This document shows, piece after piece, positions 8,598 to 16,006 of a stretch of 34,971 bases of DNA (positions are counted from its first letter, which is position 1; every line of letters starts with the position of its first letter). The notes beneath the pieces were generated by a model, which was given only the letters and a program-made list of their open reading frames with translations, ran no database searches and was not told where the DNA came from. A program made the position numbers and the translations under genes. Source of the DNA: Rhizomonospora bruguierae (GTDB taxonomy: Bacteria; Actinomycetota; Actinomycetes; Mycobacteriales; Micromonosporaceae). The DNA lies in the NCBI RefSeq assembly GCF_018397995.1, contig NZ_BBQH01000038.1, forward strand, positions 38,613-73,583. The letters are read 5' to 3'.

Positions 8598-9518
8598 TCA
8601 CCGCCGGCGCGCATAGGTGCCGACCACCACGGTCGCCGCCAACTCCGCCGATTCCAGGATCTCGGGCGCGAGCCCCGCACCGGACATCACGTCCGCGGCG
8701 ATCGGGGCCTGCGCGCGGCTCGCCTCGATGAGCAGGCAACCACCGGGCCGCGTTCCGGGCGGCGTCAACCAGAGTGGCGCGCCCGCCGCGATGCGCCGCA
8801 GGACGTCGAGCCCGTCGGCGCCCCCATCCAGTGCGTGCCGTGGCTCATACAGGCGGGCCTCCGGCGGAAGCCAGCGGATCTCACCCGTGGGCACGTAGGG
8901 CACGTTCGCGACGAGCACGTCGACCCGCCCGCGAAGCTCCCCGGGCAGCGCCTCGAACAGGTCACCGAGGTAGACCGAGGCGCCGAACCCGGCCACGTTG
9001 GTACGGGCACACGCCACGGCGGTGGGATCGATGTCCGCGGCGACCAGTCGCGGCGGCGAAGCGTGCCGAACCGTCGCCCACCCCGGCCCCGATCCCCCCG
9101 CCGCGGCGGAGGTGGCGGACAGGATGGCGGCACCGATCGCGCCAGAGCCACAGCAAAGATCAACAACGGTGACGCCCGGCCCGGTACGCGCGACGGCCCG
9201 CTGAACCAGGTATTCGGTGCGACGCCGGGGCACGAAGACGCCGGGTACGACCGAGAGGCGCAGGCCGGCGAACTCCACCCAACCGAGGACATGTTCGAGC
9301 GGGCGACCCGCCACCCGCTGGTGGAGCATGTCCGCGAGGGCGTCGGCGGTCCCGGCGGTCGACAGCAGCGCCGCGGCCTCCTCCTCCGCGAAGACGCAGC
9401 CCGCCGCACGCAAGCGGCGGACCACCTCCGCCGCCACGGCGTGATCGAAGCGGGTGGCCGGGTGGCCGGCGAGGGACCCGGCGGCGGCGTCACCGCTGCG
9501 CTCGGTGGGAGTCGTCAT
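8598..9518 (-). CDS. PrmC/HemK-related SAM-dependent methyltransferase
   Basis: A 306-residue protein with a GGAGG ribosome-binding site 6 nt before the ATG at 9516-9518. It has a helical N-terminal domain (residues about 25-95, including the PrmC-like RPLEHVLGWVEFAG and VFVPRRRTE). A Rossmann methyltransferase domain follows, with the SAM-binding motif VVDLCCGSGAIG (118-129), an acidic ribose ligand in VAADIDP (159-165), and the catalytic loop as NVPYVP (205-210). In PrmC/HemK, which methylates the Gln of release-factor GGQ, that loop is NPPY. The change to NVPY, and the shape of the N-terminus, fit the actinobacterial PrmC-related family annotated as putative protein-(glutamine-N5) methyltransferase, whose substrate is not established. 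Confidence 0.88.
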   Translation of the reverse strand: MTTPTERSGDAAAGSLAGHPATRFDHAVAAEVVRRLRAAGCVFAEEEAAALLSTAGTADALADMLHQRVAGRPLEHVLGWVEFAGLRLSVVPGVFVPRRRTEYLVQRAVARTGPGVTVVDLCCGSGAIGAAILSATSAAAGGSGPGWATVRHASPPRLVAADIDPTAVACARTNVAGFGASVYLGDLFEALPGELRGRVDVLVANVPYVPTGEIRWLPPEARLYEPRHALDGGADGLDVLRRIAAGAPLWLTPPGTRPGGCLLIEASRAQAPIAADVMSGAGLAPEILESAELAATVVVGTYARRR

Positions 9519-9869
9519 CGTTGCCTCCGGGATGCTGTCGAGCGCCCCGCGGCCGGCTACCTGACGCCGTTAACGCGACCACGTGAGGGGAGCGCCCGTG
9601 CGGTACTGACGGACATCGATCCCACCTCCCTCGGTCGCCACGACAAGAAGATCACGGTAGCGCACCCGAAGGCCCGGGCGCGGCCCCGTGACCACCACCG
9701 GCGCGTGGTCCGCAGAGCGAATTGGCCGCCGAACCCGCAGGTCCACCGCGGGGGCCCGCGGTCGCGAGACACGATGGTGCGAGCGCGAGCCCCGCCGCCA
9801 CCGGGAGATTTTCGCGGGGCGTGCCCCGTCGGACGGTTAGGCGGAGCGCCGGTAAGGCAGGCTGTCAGG
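9519..9869. promoter_or_regulatory. Divergent intergenic region with an 18-bp palindrome
   Basis: These 351 bp separate the divergent methyltransferase and App1-type phosphatase genes and must hold promoters for both. The only clear structure is an inverted repeat at 9745-9762 (ACCGCGGG, 2-nt centre, CCCGCGGT), suitable for a dimeric repressor or a hairpin. No convincing -35/-10 pair was found on either strand. A long frame runs through on the plus strand but lacks protein-like content. Confidence 0.45.
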
Positions 9870-10925
9870 GTGTCGCTGACCCCCGCAACCCCGGCGCCGG
9901 TCCGCCGCATGCACGGCGCGGCGCGTTTCGAGGACGCCGTCGAACAGGCCATCGAACGCCGGCTGCGCACCCGCGGCTGGCTGCCCAAGATCTACGCGTA
10001 CACCGGTTACGGCGGCACCGGTTGGGTGCGGGTCATGGGTCGGGTGCTGCTCACCCCGGTACCGCCGCAGGGTGAGCCGCCGCGGCGGGCGCCGAAGAAG
10101 GTACGCGGCTGGCGCAGCTTCGCCACCCTGCCGGTCAAGCACACCGAGATGATCATCAAGGCGGCCGGTGAGCGGTACCGGACGCGCACCGATCGCACCG
10201 GGCTGGTCGACTGTGTCATCAAGGCGGACCTGGAGCCCGGGTGGCGCTCCGTCACCCTGAGCACGGCGGACGCCAAGGACGTCGAGGCGCCCGTCCGCGT
10301 CATGGAGCCCGACGCGCGGTTCGGCATCATTTCGGACATCGACGACACGGTCATGGTCACCGCGCTGCCCCGGCCGCTGCTCGCCGCCTGGAACTCGTTC
10401 GTCCTCGACGAGCACGCCCGCGCGGCGGTACCCGGGATGGCCGTGCTGTACGAGCGCCTGACCACCGCGAACCCCGGCGCGCCCGTCCTTTACCTGTCGA
10501 CCGGTGCGTGGAACGTGGCGCCGGCGCTGACCCGGTTCCTGTCCCGGCACCTGTACCCGCCGGGCCCGCTCCTGCTCACCGACTGGGGACCCACGCCGGA
10601 CGGGTGGTTCCGCAGCGGCCAACAGCACAAGCGGGTGACGCTGGCGCGCCTGGCGCGGGAGTTTCCCCGGGTGCGGTGGCTGCTGATCGGCGACGACGGG
10701 CAGCACGACCCGGAGATCTACGCCGAGTTCGCGAAGGCGCACCCGCAGAACGTGGCGGCGATCGCGATCCGCCGGCTGTCCCCGACGCAGACGGTGCTGG
10801 CCGGCGGGTTCCCGAACCCACCCGGCGGCGGGCCCGCTACCCGGCGCACCACCGGCGAGAACTGGCTGTGCGCGCCCGACGGCGCGGGTCTGTGGCGCCT
10901 GCTCCGCGAGGCCGGCTTGGTCTGA
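9870..10925 (+). CDS. App1-type phosphatidate phosphatase family protein (DUF2183)
   Basis: A 351-residue protein from a GTG at 9870-9872; the frame is open further upstream, but protein-like sequence begins here (VSLTPATPAPVRRMHG). The C-terminal half carries a HAD-like phosphatase signature: FGIISDIDDTVMVT, with the DxDxT nucleophile motif at residues 156-160, then YLSTGAWNV and the late acidic motif LLIGDDGQHDPEIY near 272-285. This is the pattern of the App1/DUF2183 family; yeast App1 dephosphorylates phosphatidate at actin patches. The bacterial substrate is not established. The N-terminal half is a beta-rich accessory domain (YAYTGYGGTGWVRVMGRV). A hairpin lies about 50 bp after the stop. 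Confidence 0.87.
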   Translation: MSLTPATPAPVRRMHGAARFEDAVEQAIERRLRTRGWLPKIYAYTGYGGTGWVRVMGRVLLTPVPPQGEPPRRAPKKVRGWRSFATLPVKHTEMIIKAAGERYRTRTDRTGLVDCVIKADLEPGWRSVTLSTADAKDVEAPVRVMEPDARFGIISDIDDTVMVTALPRPLLAAWNSFVLDEHARAAVPGMAVLYERLTTANPGAPVLYLSTGAWNVAPALTRFLSRHLYPPGPLLLTDWGPTPDGWFRSGQQHKRVTLARLAREFPRVRWLLIGDDGQHDPEIYAEFAKAHPQNVAAIAIRRLSPTQTVLAGGFPNPPGGGPATRRTTGENWLCAPDGAGLWRLLREAGLV

Positions 10926-10976
10926 CCACCCTGGTCGCGACGCCATCGTGCCCAGCTGAGCCGCGCCGCGGCCACT

Positions 10977-10998
10977 ACCGCCCGCCACCCAGGGCGGT
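10977..10998 (+). terminator. Hairpin downstream of the App1-type gene
   Basis: Arms ACCGCCC (10977-10983) and GGGCGGT (10992-10998) form a 7-bp stem with an 8-nt loop, 52 bp after the phosphatase stop and 35 bp before the DUF389 gene. There is no T tract. It could terminate the upstream transcript or lie in the leader of the next gene. Confidence 0.4.
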
Positions 10999-11032
10999 CC
11001 ACTCGGCGCAACCATGACGTACCGTCCGCTCC

Positions 11033-11986
11033 ATGCTGCACGTACGCATCATCACGCCCCCGGATTGCACCGAACGCGTCGTGGATCTCGTGTGCGGGGC
11101 CGACGCGGCGACCCACGTGGTGGTCCTGCCCGGGGCGGCCCGCGAGCCCGCCGGCGACGTGGTGCTCTGCGACGTGGTGCGGGAGGGCGCCAACGACCTG
11201 CTCTCGGCCCTGCGGGAACTGGGCATCGAGCAGTCCGGGGCGATCTCGATCGAGGACGTGGACCTGTCGCTGTCCGCCGCCGGGAAGCGGGCCGCGGTGG
11301 CGGCGCCGGGGCACGGCGTCGACGCGGTGGTCTGGGAGGAGATCGAGCAGAAGACCGGCGAGGAGACCCGGCTGACGGTCACCTACCTGACCTTCCTGAC
11401 CGTCGCCATGCTCATCGCCGGCATCGGCGTGCTGCTGGACCAGCCGATCCTGATCGTCGGTGCGATGGTGGTCGGCCCGGAGTTCGGGCCGCTGGCTGCG
11501 ATCTGCGTGGGCCTGATCCGCGGACACTGGTCGATCGTGCGCCGGTCCGCGGTGGCGCTCGGGGCCGGCTTCCTGGCCGCCTCGGCGGTGACCGTGCTCG
11601 CCACCTGGGCGCTAACCTGGATCGGGCTGGTGGATAAGTCGATGCTGCTACGGGAGCGCCCGCTCACCGACTTCATCTGGCGGCCGGACGCGCTGTCGTG
11701 GATCGTCGGCTTCCTCGCCGGAGTGGCCGGCATGCTGTCGCTGACCTCCGCCAAGTCCGGCGCGCTGGTCGGTGTGCTCATCTCGGTGACGACCGTGCCG
11801 GCCGCGGCCAACGCCGCCGTCGCCGCCGCCTACGGCGTCGGGCACGAGGCGGCCGGCTCCGCCGCCCAGTTCGCCGTCAACGTGGGCGCGATCGTCACCG
11901 CCGGCGTGCTGACCCTGCTGGCGCAGCGCTGGTGGTGGCGCGGCCGCGGTCGAGTCGCCGGCCGGGTCCGCGGCAGCACCGCATAG
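11033..11986 (+). CDS. DUF389 integral membrane protein
   Basis: A 317-residue protein with the two-part layout of the DUF389 family. A soluble alpha/beta N-terminal domain spans residues 1-110 (MLHVRIITPPDCTERVVDLV). About six TM helices follow, starting at TVTYLTFLTVAMLIAGIGVL, with the conserved stretch PILIVGAMVVGPEFGPLAA and a later segment near SLTSAKSGALVGVLISVTTVPAAANAAVA. The family is widespread in bacteria and archaea; its transport activity is unproven. No strong ribosome-binding site precedes the ATG. Its stop is 10 bp from that of the convergent small gene at 11997-12293. Confidence 0.88.
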   Translation: MLHVRIITPPDCTERVVDLVCGADAATHVVVLPGAAREPAGDVVLCDVVREGANDLLSALRELGIEQSGAISIEDVDLSLSAAGKRAAVAAPGHGVDAVVWEEIEQKTGEETRLTVTYLTFLTVAMLIAGIGVLLDQPILIVGAMVVGPEFGPLAAICVGLIRGHWSIVRRSAVALGAGFLAASAVTVLATWALTWIGLVDKSMLLRERPLTDFIWRPDALSWIVGFLAGVAGMLSLTSAKSGALVGVLISVTTVPAAANAAVAAAYGVGHEAAGSAAQFAVNVGAIVTAGVLTLLAQRWWWRGRGRVAGRVRGSTA

Positions 11987-11996
11987 CCGTGCCGGT

Positions 11997-12293
11997 TTAG
12001 TGGGCCGGGTTCCTGGTGTGCGGGCGGCTTCCCAGCTGGCGCCAGTCGGTCTCGTCCACCTGCACGCCGAAGTGCTTCGCCGCCGCCAGGATGTTCTTGA
12101 AGGCCCGGTCCCGCTCCTGGTCCGTGACCTCGTGCACCTGGTCGAACCGGGCCAGCGCGGTGCGCACGTGCGACGCGTCGGTGATGGGTTCCTTGCGCTT
12201 CTCCGGAAACGCGAAGGCCGTGTCGGGCAGCTCTTTCCGGGCGGCGGTCCCGGACAGGTCCCCGTGCTTCTCGATGGGCTTCCAGGTCGTCAT
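11997..12293 (-). CDS. Small hydrophilic protein (DUF6582-like), 98 aa
   Basis: Starts at an ATG at 12291-12293 (MTTWKPIEKHGDLSG); a longer start at 12326 is possible. The first 40 residues (SGTAARKELPDTAFAFPEKRKEPI) look like the short motif in small phage and actinomycete proteins in which a pro-assembly-like peptide reads ALPDSAFAFP. Helices follow: SHVRTALARFDQV and ERDRAFKNILAAAKHFGV. The family name is given from memory of this pattern and is moderately sure; its function is unknown. The ATG overlaps the stop of a possible small Cys-rich ORF upstream (ATGA). Confidence 0.65.
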   Translation of the reverse strand: MTTWKPIEKHGDLSGTAARKELPDTAFAFPEKRKEPITDASHVRTALARFDQVHEVTDQERDRAFKNILAAAKHFGVQVDETDWRQLGSRPHTRNPAH

Positions 12294-12436
12294 GATCCAG
12301 CGGTACCCGGCTCGGGTTGCCGGCATGCCACCAGCGGTCCGCGCGGGGTATTTGCCCCTATTTGCGGGCAGTACGGGCCGTCGCAGTCCGGGCAGCGGCC
12401 AGCGCGCTCACCCGCCGGCACCAACGGCTTCGCCAT
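12290..12436 (-). CDS. Possible Cys-rich mini-protein, 48 aa, coupled to the next gene
   Basis: An ATG at 12434-12436 opens a 48-residue frame containing CPDCDGPYCPQIG and one further Cys, a spacing that could bind zinc. Its TGA stop overlaps the ATG of the 98-aa gene in an ATGA arrangement, typical of translationally coupled genes. No ribosome-binding site is visible and the protein is too short for a family call, so it may be a chance ORF. Confidence 0.3.
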   Translation of the reverse strand: MAKPLVPAGERAGRCPDCDGPYCPQIGANTPRGPLVACRQPEPGTAGS

Positions 12437-12542
12437 CGCGCGGCCAAGCGGACCGGCTCGATCAAGGACTAGCGACAGCCAAGGGGCGGGAGGGGCGGGG
12501 AGCGGGTACCCGATCACGCACCCGCGCTCCTAGCATCGGCCC

Positions 12543-13709
12543 GTGCGTACGAGAGGCGTTCCCGCGATGGTGGTGGCGGTGGTGGCGGCGATGGTGGCCG
12601 GCTGTGGCAGCGAGCCGTCGAGCACGACACCGCCGGACGGTGGGGCGGATACGCCCGTGGCCGCGTTCGGCAGCGCCAACGCCACGCCGTCGCCGGCCGG
12701 AAGCCCGACCCCGCCGCCCACGGAAGCACCCGCGTTCCGCGCCGGCAACCCGAAGGGAACCGCGGCGGTACCGGCGGAGGCGCGCCCCGTCGACACCTCC
12801 CGGCCGGACCGTGTCGTCGGCACCGGTACCCCGGCCAGTTGCACGTCCACGGCGGTGGTCTCCGCCGTGGCGGCCGGCGGGATCATCACCTTCGACTGCG
12901 GGCCGGCCCCGGTGACGATCGCGATGAAGGCGACCGCGAAGGTGGTCAACGCCCGGTCCCGGGTGGTGCTGGACGGCGGCGGGACGGTGACCCTGAGCGG
13001 CGGGGGCGCCCGCCGCATCCTGTACCTGAACACCTGCGACAAGGCGCAGGGCTGGACCACCTCGCACTGCGACGACCAGTCCAGCCCGCGGCTGACGGTC
13101 CAGAACATCACCCTGGCCAACGGCAACGCGACCGGACAGACCGTGGACGGCGGCGGTGGCGGCGCCATCTTCGCGCGCGGTGGGCGGCTGAAGGTCAGCA
13201 ACGTCCGGTTCACCGGCAACCGCTGCGACCGCACCGGTCCGGACCTGGGCGGCGCCGCGATCCGCGCGCTCGACCAGTACCACAGGCTGCCCGTGTACGT
13301 GGTGAGCAGCACCTTCACCGGCGGCGTCTGCTCGAACGGCGCCGGGTTCAGCAGCATCGGCGTCTCGTGGGTGGTGCTGAACAGCCTGTTCACCGGCAAC
13401 GCGGCGGTCGGCAGCGGCGCCAACCCGGCCCGGGGCGGCACCGCTGGCGGGGGCAGCGGCGGGGCGATCTACCTGGACGGCAACCTGATCACGCTGCGCC
13501 TCGCCGGCACGGTGATCGAGCGGAACACGGCGAACGAGGGCGGTGGCGCGGTCTTCTTCGTCAGCAACGACCGGACCGGCACGATGCGGATCGAGAAGTC
13601 GACGCTGCGCGGGAACCCGAGCCGCGGCTTCGAGACGGCCGGGTTCCCGGGCATCTTCTTCCTCGGCGCCGCCAACCCCACGGTCACCGGGTCGACGCTG
13701 ACGAAGTAG
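12543..13709 (+). CDS. Lipoprotein with right-handed beta-helix domain
   Basis: A 388-residue exported protein from a GTG at 12543. Residues 1-21 are a lipoprotein signal peptide (RTRG, a hydrophobic core, then the lipobox VAGC with Cys21). Residues 22-95 are a disordered Pro/Ser/Thr-rich linker. The rest is a predicted parallel beta-helix. Repeating turns rich in Gly and Asn begin at SRVVLDGGGTVTLSG, with rung-like motifs such as RLTVQNITLANGN, LKVSNVRFTGNRC, WVVLNSLFTGN and AGTVIERNTANEGGGAVFF. Such helices occur in polysaccharide lyases and in adhesive or structural surface proteins. The catalytic residues of a pectate lyase are not evident, so an enzymatic role is unproven. It should be tethered to the outer face of the membrane. 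Confidence 0.8.
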   Translation: MRTRGVPAMVVAVVAAMVAGCGSEPSSTTPPDGGADTPVAAFGSANATPSPAGSPTPPPTEAPAFRAGNPKGTAAVPAEARPVDTSRPDRVVGTGTPASCTSTAVVSAVAAGGIITFDCGPAPVTIAMKATAKVVNARSRVVLDGGGTVTLSGGGARRILYLNTCDKAQGWTTSHCDDQSSPRLTVQNITLANGNATGQTVDGGGGGAIFARGGRLKVSNVRFTGNRCDRTGPDLGGAAIRALDQYHRLPVYVVSSTFTGGVCSNGAGFSSIGVSWVVLNSLFTGNAAVGSGANPARGGTAGGGSGGAIYLDGNLITLRLAGTVIERNTANEGGGAVFFVSNDRTGTMRIEKSTLRGNPSRGFETAGFPGIFFLGAANPTVTGSTLTK

Positions 13710-13724
13710 GCCGCCCGTCGAAGC

Positions 13725-13756
13725 GACAGATGTAGATATATAGCTTGTATTAAGCT
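13725..13756. promoter_or_regulatory. AT-rich patch with inverted repeat upstream of the Bcr/CflA gene
   Basis: An AT-rich island in otherwise GC-rich DNA contains TATATA and TATTAA hexamers and a perfect inverted repeat AGCTT-GTATT-AAGCT (13742-13756). It lies about 210 bp before the exporter ATG, so it may be a promoter/operator with a long leader. The remaining leader (13757-13966) holds no convincing gene. One frame from about 13744 to the TAA near 13840 ends PSTDVTVK and could be a short gene-end remnant, but it has no start codon. Confidence 0.4.
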
Positions 13757-13966
13757 CCGCTGCGGCGTTAGCGTCCGGTGGTGAACCCGCCACCAACACC
13801 GTCGACGACGGCCCGAGCACCGACGTGACCGTCAAGTAAACGATTGGTCGACTGTGAGCCCTGGCACTGCGCGGGCGCGCGGGAATGGGTTCCCCTGGAA
13901 GGCATCTTGTCTTCCGGTAGATCACCGCGCTTCCGGTGGATTCACCGCCCAGGGAAGGCCCGCTTC

Positions 13967-15247
13967 ATGACCACCGTCCACGACCGTCCCATCGCGCCCG
14001 CCGCACCGGGATCCGCCGCGCCGGCGGAGCCGAGCGTCCGGGAGCGGGCGCGCATCGTGCTCGTGCTCGGCTCGCTGATCGCCCTCGGCCCGCTCACCAT
14101 CGACATGTACCTGCCCGCGCTGCCGGCGATCGAGACCGCCCTGAACACCAGCCCGGCCGCCATCCAGCTGACGCTGACCGGCACGCTGGCCGGTGTCGCC
14201 GTCGGCCAACTGGTCATCGGCCCCCTCTCGGACGCGCTGGGCCGCCGCCGGCCGCTGATCGCCGGCACCGTCCTGCACGTCCTGGCCTCGGTGCTGTGCG
14301 TGGTCGCGCCGAACGTCGCGCTCCTGGGCGTGCTGCGGGTCCTCCAGGGGCTCGGCGCGGCGGCCGCCGGGGTGATCGCCATGGCGGTGGTCCGCGACCT
14401 GTTCAGCGGCCTGACCGTGGCCCGCGTCCTGTCCCGGCTGATGCTGGTCATGGGCGTCGCCCCGGTGCTGGCCCCGACGCTCGGCAGCCAATTGCTGCGC
14501 TGGACGAACTGGCGCGGCGTGTTCGTGGCGCTCGCGGTGCTGGGCGCCGGCCTGGTCGCGGTCAGCCGGTTCGCCCTGCGCGAGACCCTGCCGCCCGAGC
14601 GCCGCCGCAGCGGCGGCCTCACCGGCACCGTCCGCACCTACGCGGGCCTGCTCGGCGACCGCGTCTACCTGGGCCTCGTCCTGGTGACCGGCCTGGCCAT
14701 GGCCGCGCTGTTCGCGTACGTGTCCGGCTCGTCGTTCGTCCTGCAGCAGCAGTACGGCCTGGACGAGCAGCAGTTCGGCATCGCCTTCGGCGCCGGTTCG
14801 GTCAGCCTCATCGCCGCCACGCAACTCAACGTGCGGCTGCTGCGCCGGTTCACGCCGCAGCGGATCCTCACCGGGGCGCTGGTCGGCGGCACGGTCGCCG
14901 GCGCGGTCCTGCTCCTGTTCGCGGCGGCCGGTGTCGGCGGGCTCGCCGGCGTGCTGGTCCCGCTGTGGGTGGTGCTCGGCGCGACCGGGCTGGTGTTCCC
15001 GAACGCGCCGGCCATCGCGCTGGCCCGGCACGGCGAGGCGGCCGGCACCGCGTCCGCGCTGCTCGGCGCGGTCCAGTTCGGGGTCGGGGCGCTCGCCGCG
15101 CCGCTGGTCGGCGTCCTGGGCAACGGCAGCGCCGCGATGGCGGCGGTGGTCGCCGCCGGCATGCTGCTGTCGGCGACCGTGCTGGTCACGGTCGTCCGTC
15201 CGGGCCGGCTCCCCGCCTCGGAGGCCGCGCTACCGCAGGAGGTCTAG
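13967..15247 (+). CDS. Bcr/CflA-family MFS multidrug exporter
   Basis: A 426-residue, 12-TM major facilitator protein. The ATG at 13967 is preceded by AGGGAAGG (about 13951-13958). A hydrophilic N-terminus of about 35 residues leads to TM1, which carries the Bcr/CflA hallmark LTIDMYLPALPAI. Motif A appears as GPLSDALGRRRPLIAG after TM2, and motif C-like PVLAPTLGSQLLRWTNWRGVF around TM5-6. Characterised members export bicyclomycin, chloramphenicol, sulfonamides or cysteine by proton antiport; the substrate here is unknown. The gene has a long 5' leader with an AT-rich inverted repeat and is convergent with a membrane-protein gene 35 bp downstream. Confidence 0.92.
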   Translation: MTTVHDRPIAPAAPGSAAPAEPSVRERARIVLVLGSLIALGPLTIDMYLPALPAIETALNTSPAAIQLTLTGTLAGVAVGQLVIGPLSDALGRRRPLIAGTVLHVLASVLCVVAPNVALLGVLRVLQGLGAAAAGVIAMAVVRDLFSGLTVARVLSRLMLVMGVAPVLAPTLGSQLLRWTNWRGVFVALAVLGAGLVAVSRFALRETLPPERRRSGGLTGTVRTYAGLLGDRVYLGLVLVTGLAMAALFAYVSGSSFVLQQQYGLDEQQFGIAFGAGSVSLIAATQLNVRLLRRFTPQRILTGALVGGTVAGAVLLLFAAAGVGGLAGVLVPLWVVLGATGLVFPNAPAIALARHGEAAGTASALLGAVQFGVGALAAPLVGVLGNGSAAMAAVVAAGMLLSATVLVTVVRPGRLPASEAALPQEV

Positions 15248-15282
15248 TGCCCTTCCGAAACAGGTGCGGGCGGGCGGGAAAG

Positions 15283-15873
15283 TCAGGGCGAAGGCATGAG
15301 GCCGAGGGCGGCCAGCACCATGGGGATGGCCAGCAGGATCAGCCCCAGCATCACGGGGGCACCGAGCACGCCCAGGACGGCGACGCCTTTGGAAAGCCCG
15401 AAACGCCGCGAGTAGGAGATCGCCAGGACGCCGTAACCACTCGCGAGCACCAGGAAGAAGAGCACGTAAGCGACGCCGGCCATGGTGATCTGGTCGGCGC
15501 TGCCCGCCAGCCCCGAGGCCATGCCGACCGCCTGGACCACGCTGCCGGCGGCGTACACGCCGAGCATCGCGAACGCCCCCCACACCAACACGCCCAGCAG
15601 TGACGGACGAATCCACGGGCGGCGGGCGACCGACAGCAGGGCCACGGCGGCCCCCACCGCCTTCAGCCCGACGACGAGCCAGTTCATCACGGTGATCCCG
15701 GACGCGTACTCGGCATAGGGGCCGTCGGCGAAGCGGTCCGTCATCTCGAAGACGACGTTGACGACCGCGAACGCGATGCAGCACAGGGCGACCAGCCAAC
15801 CTATGGCGGTGACGCCGGTGCCGGGGCGCGCTGGGGCTCGGGGGCGGTCGGTCGGGACGGCAATGCTGGACAC
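15283..15873 (-). CDS. Integral membrane protein, about five TM helices, unknown function
   Basis: 196 residues from a GTG at 15871-15873; an upstream in-frame ATG at 15955-15957 would add 28 residues, but those read as basic, non-conserved sequence and would run into the terminator hairpin of the CotH operon. Helices run approximately TAIGWLVALCCIAFAVVNVV, NWLVVGLKAVGAAVALLSV, a long VLVWGAFAMLGVYAAGSVVQ, MAGVAYVLFFLVLASGYGV, and a final GAPVMLGLILLAIPMVLAAL. No family motif is recognised. It is convergent with the Bcr/CflA gene. A 13-bp perfect stem separates it from the upstream CotH gene, so it is probably transcribed independently. Confidence 0.7.
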   Translation of the reverse strand: MSSIAVPTDRPRAPARPGTGVTAIGWLVALCCIAFAVVNVVFEMTDRFADGPYAEYASGITVMNWLVVGLKAVGAAVALLSVARRPWIRPSLLGVLVWGAFAMLGVYAAGSVVQAVGMASGLAGSADQITMAGVAYVLFFLVLASGYGVLAISYSRRFGLSKGVAVLGVLGAPVMLGLILLAIPMVLAALGLMPSP

Positions 15874-15932
15874 GCCACCAGTTGATCCGAAATTTCCGGA
15901 TCCTGCAACCCGGGTCCGGCCCTGCCCGGCGG

Positions 15933-15976
15933 GCTGTGGCCGGCGGTGTGCGTGCACTCACACCGCCGGCCGCAGC
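15933..15976 (-). terminator. Strong hairpin ending the polyP/CotH operon
   Basis: A 13-bp perfect stem (15938-15950 with 15959-15971, 8-nt loop) extends to 18 bp through one T-G pair and four more pairs (15933-15937 with 15972-15976). It starts about 30 bp after the CotH stop. There is no T run, which is common for high-GC actinobacterial terminators. It is the longest inverted repeat I found in the window. Confidence 0.75.
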
Positions 15977-16006
15977 GTCCGGGGGATCTCGCCGCCCGCG
16001 TACGGT

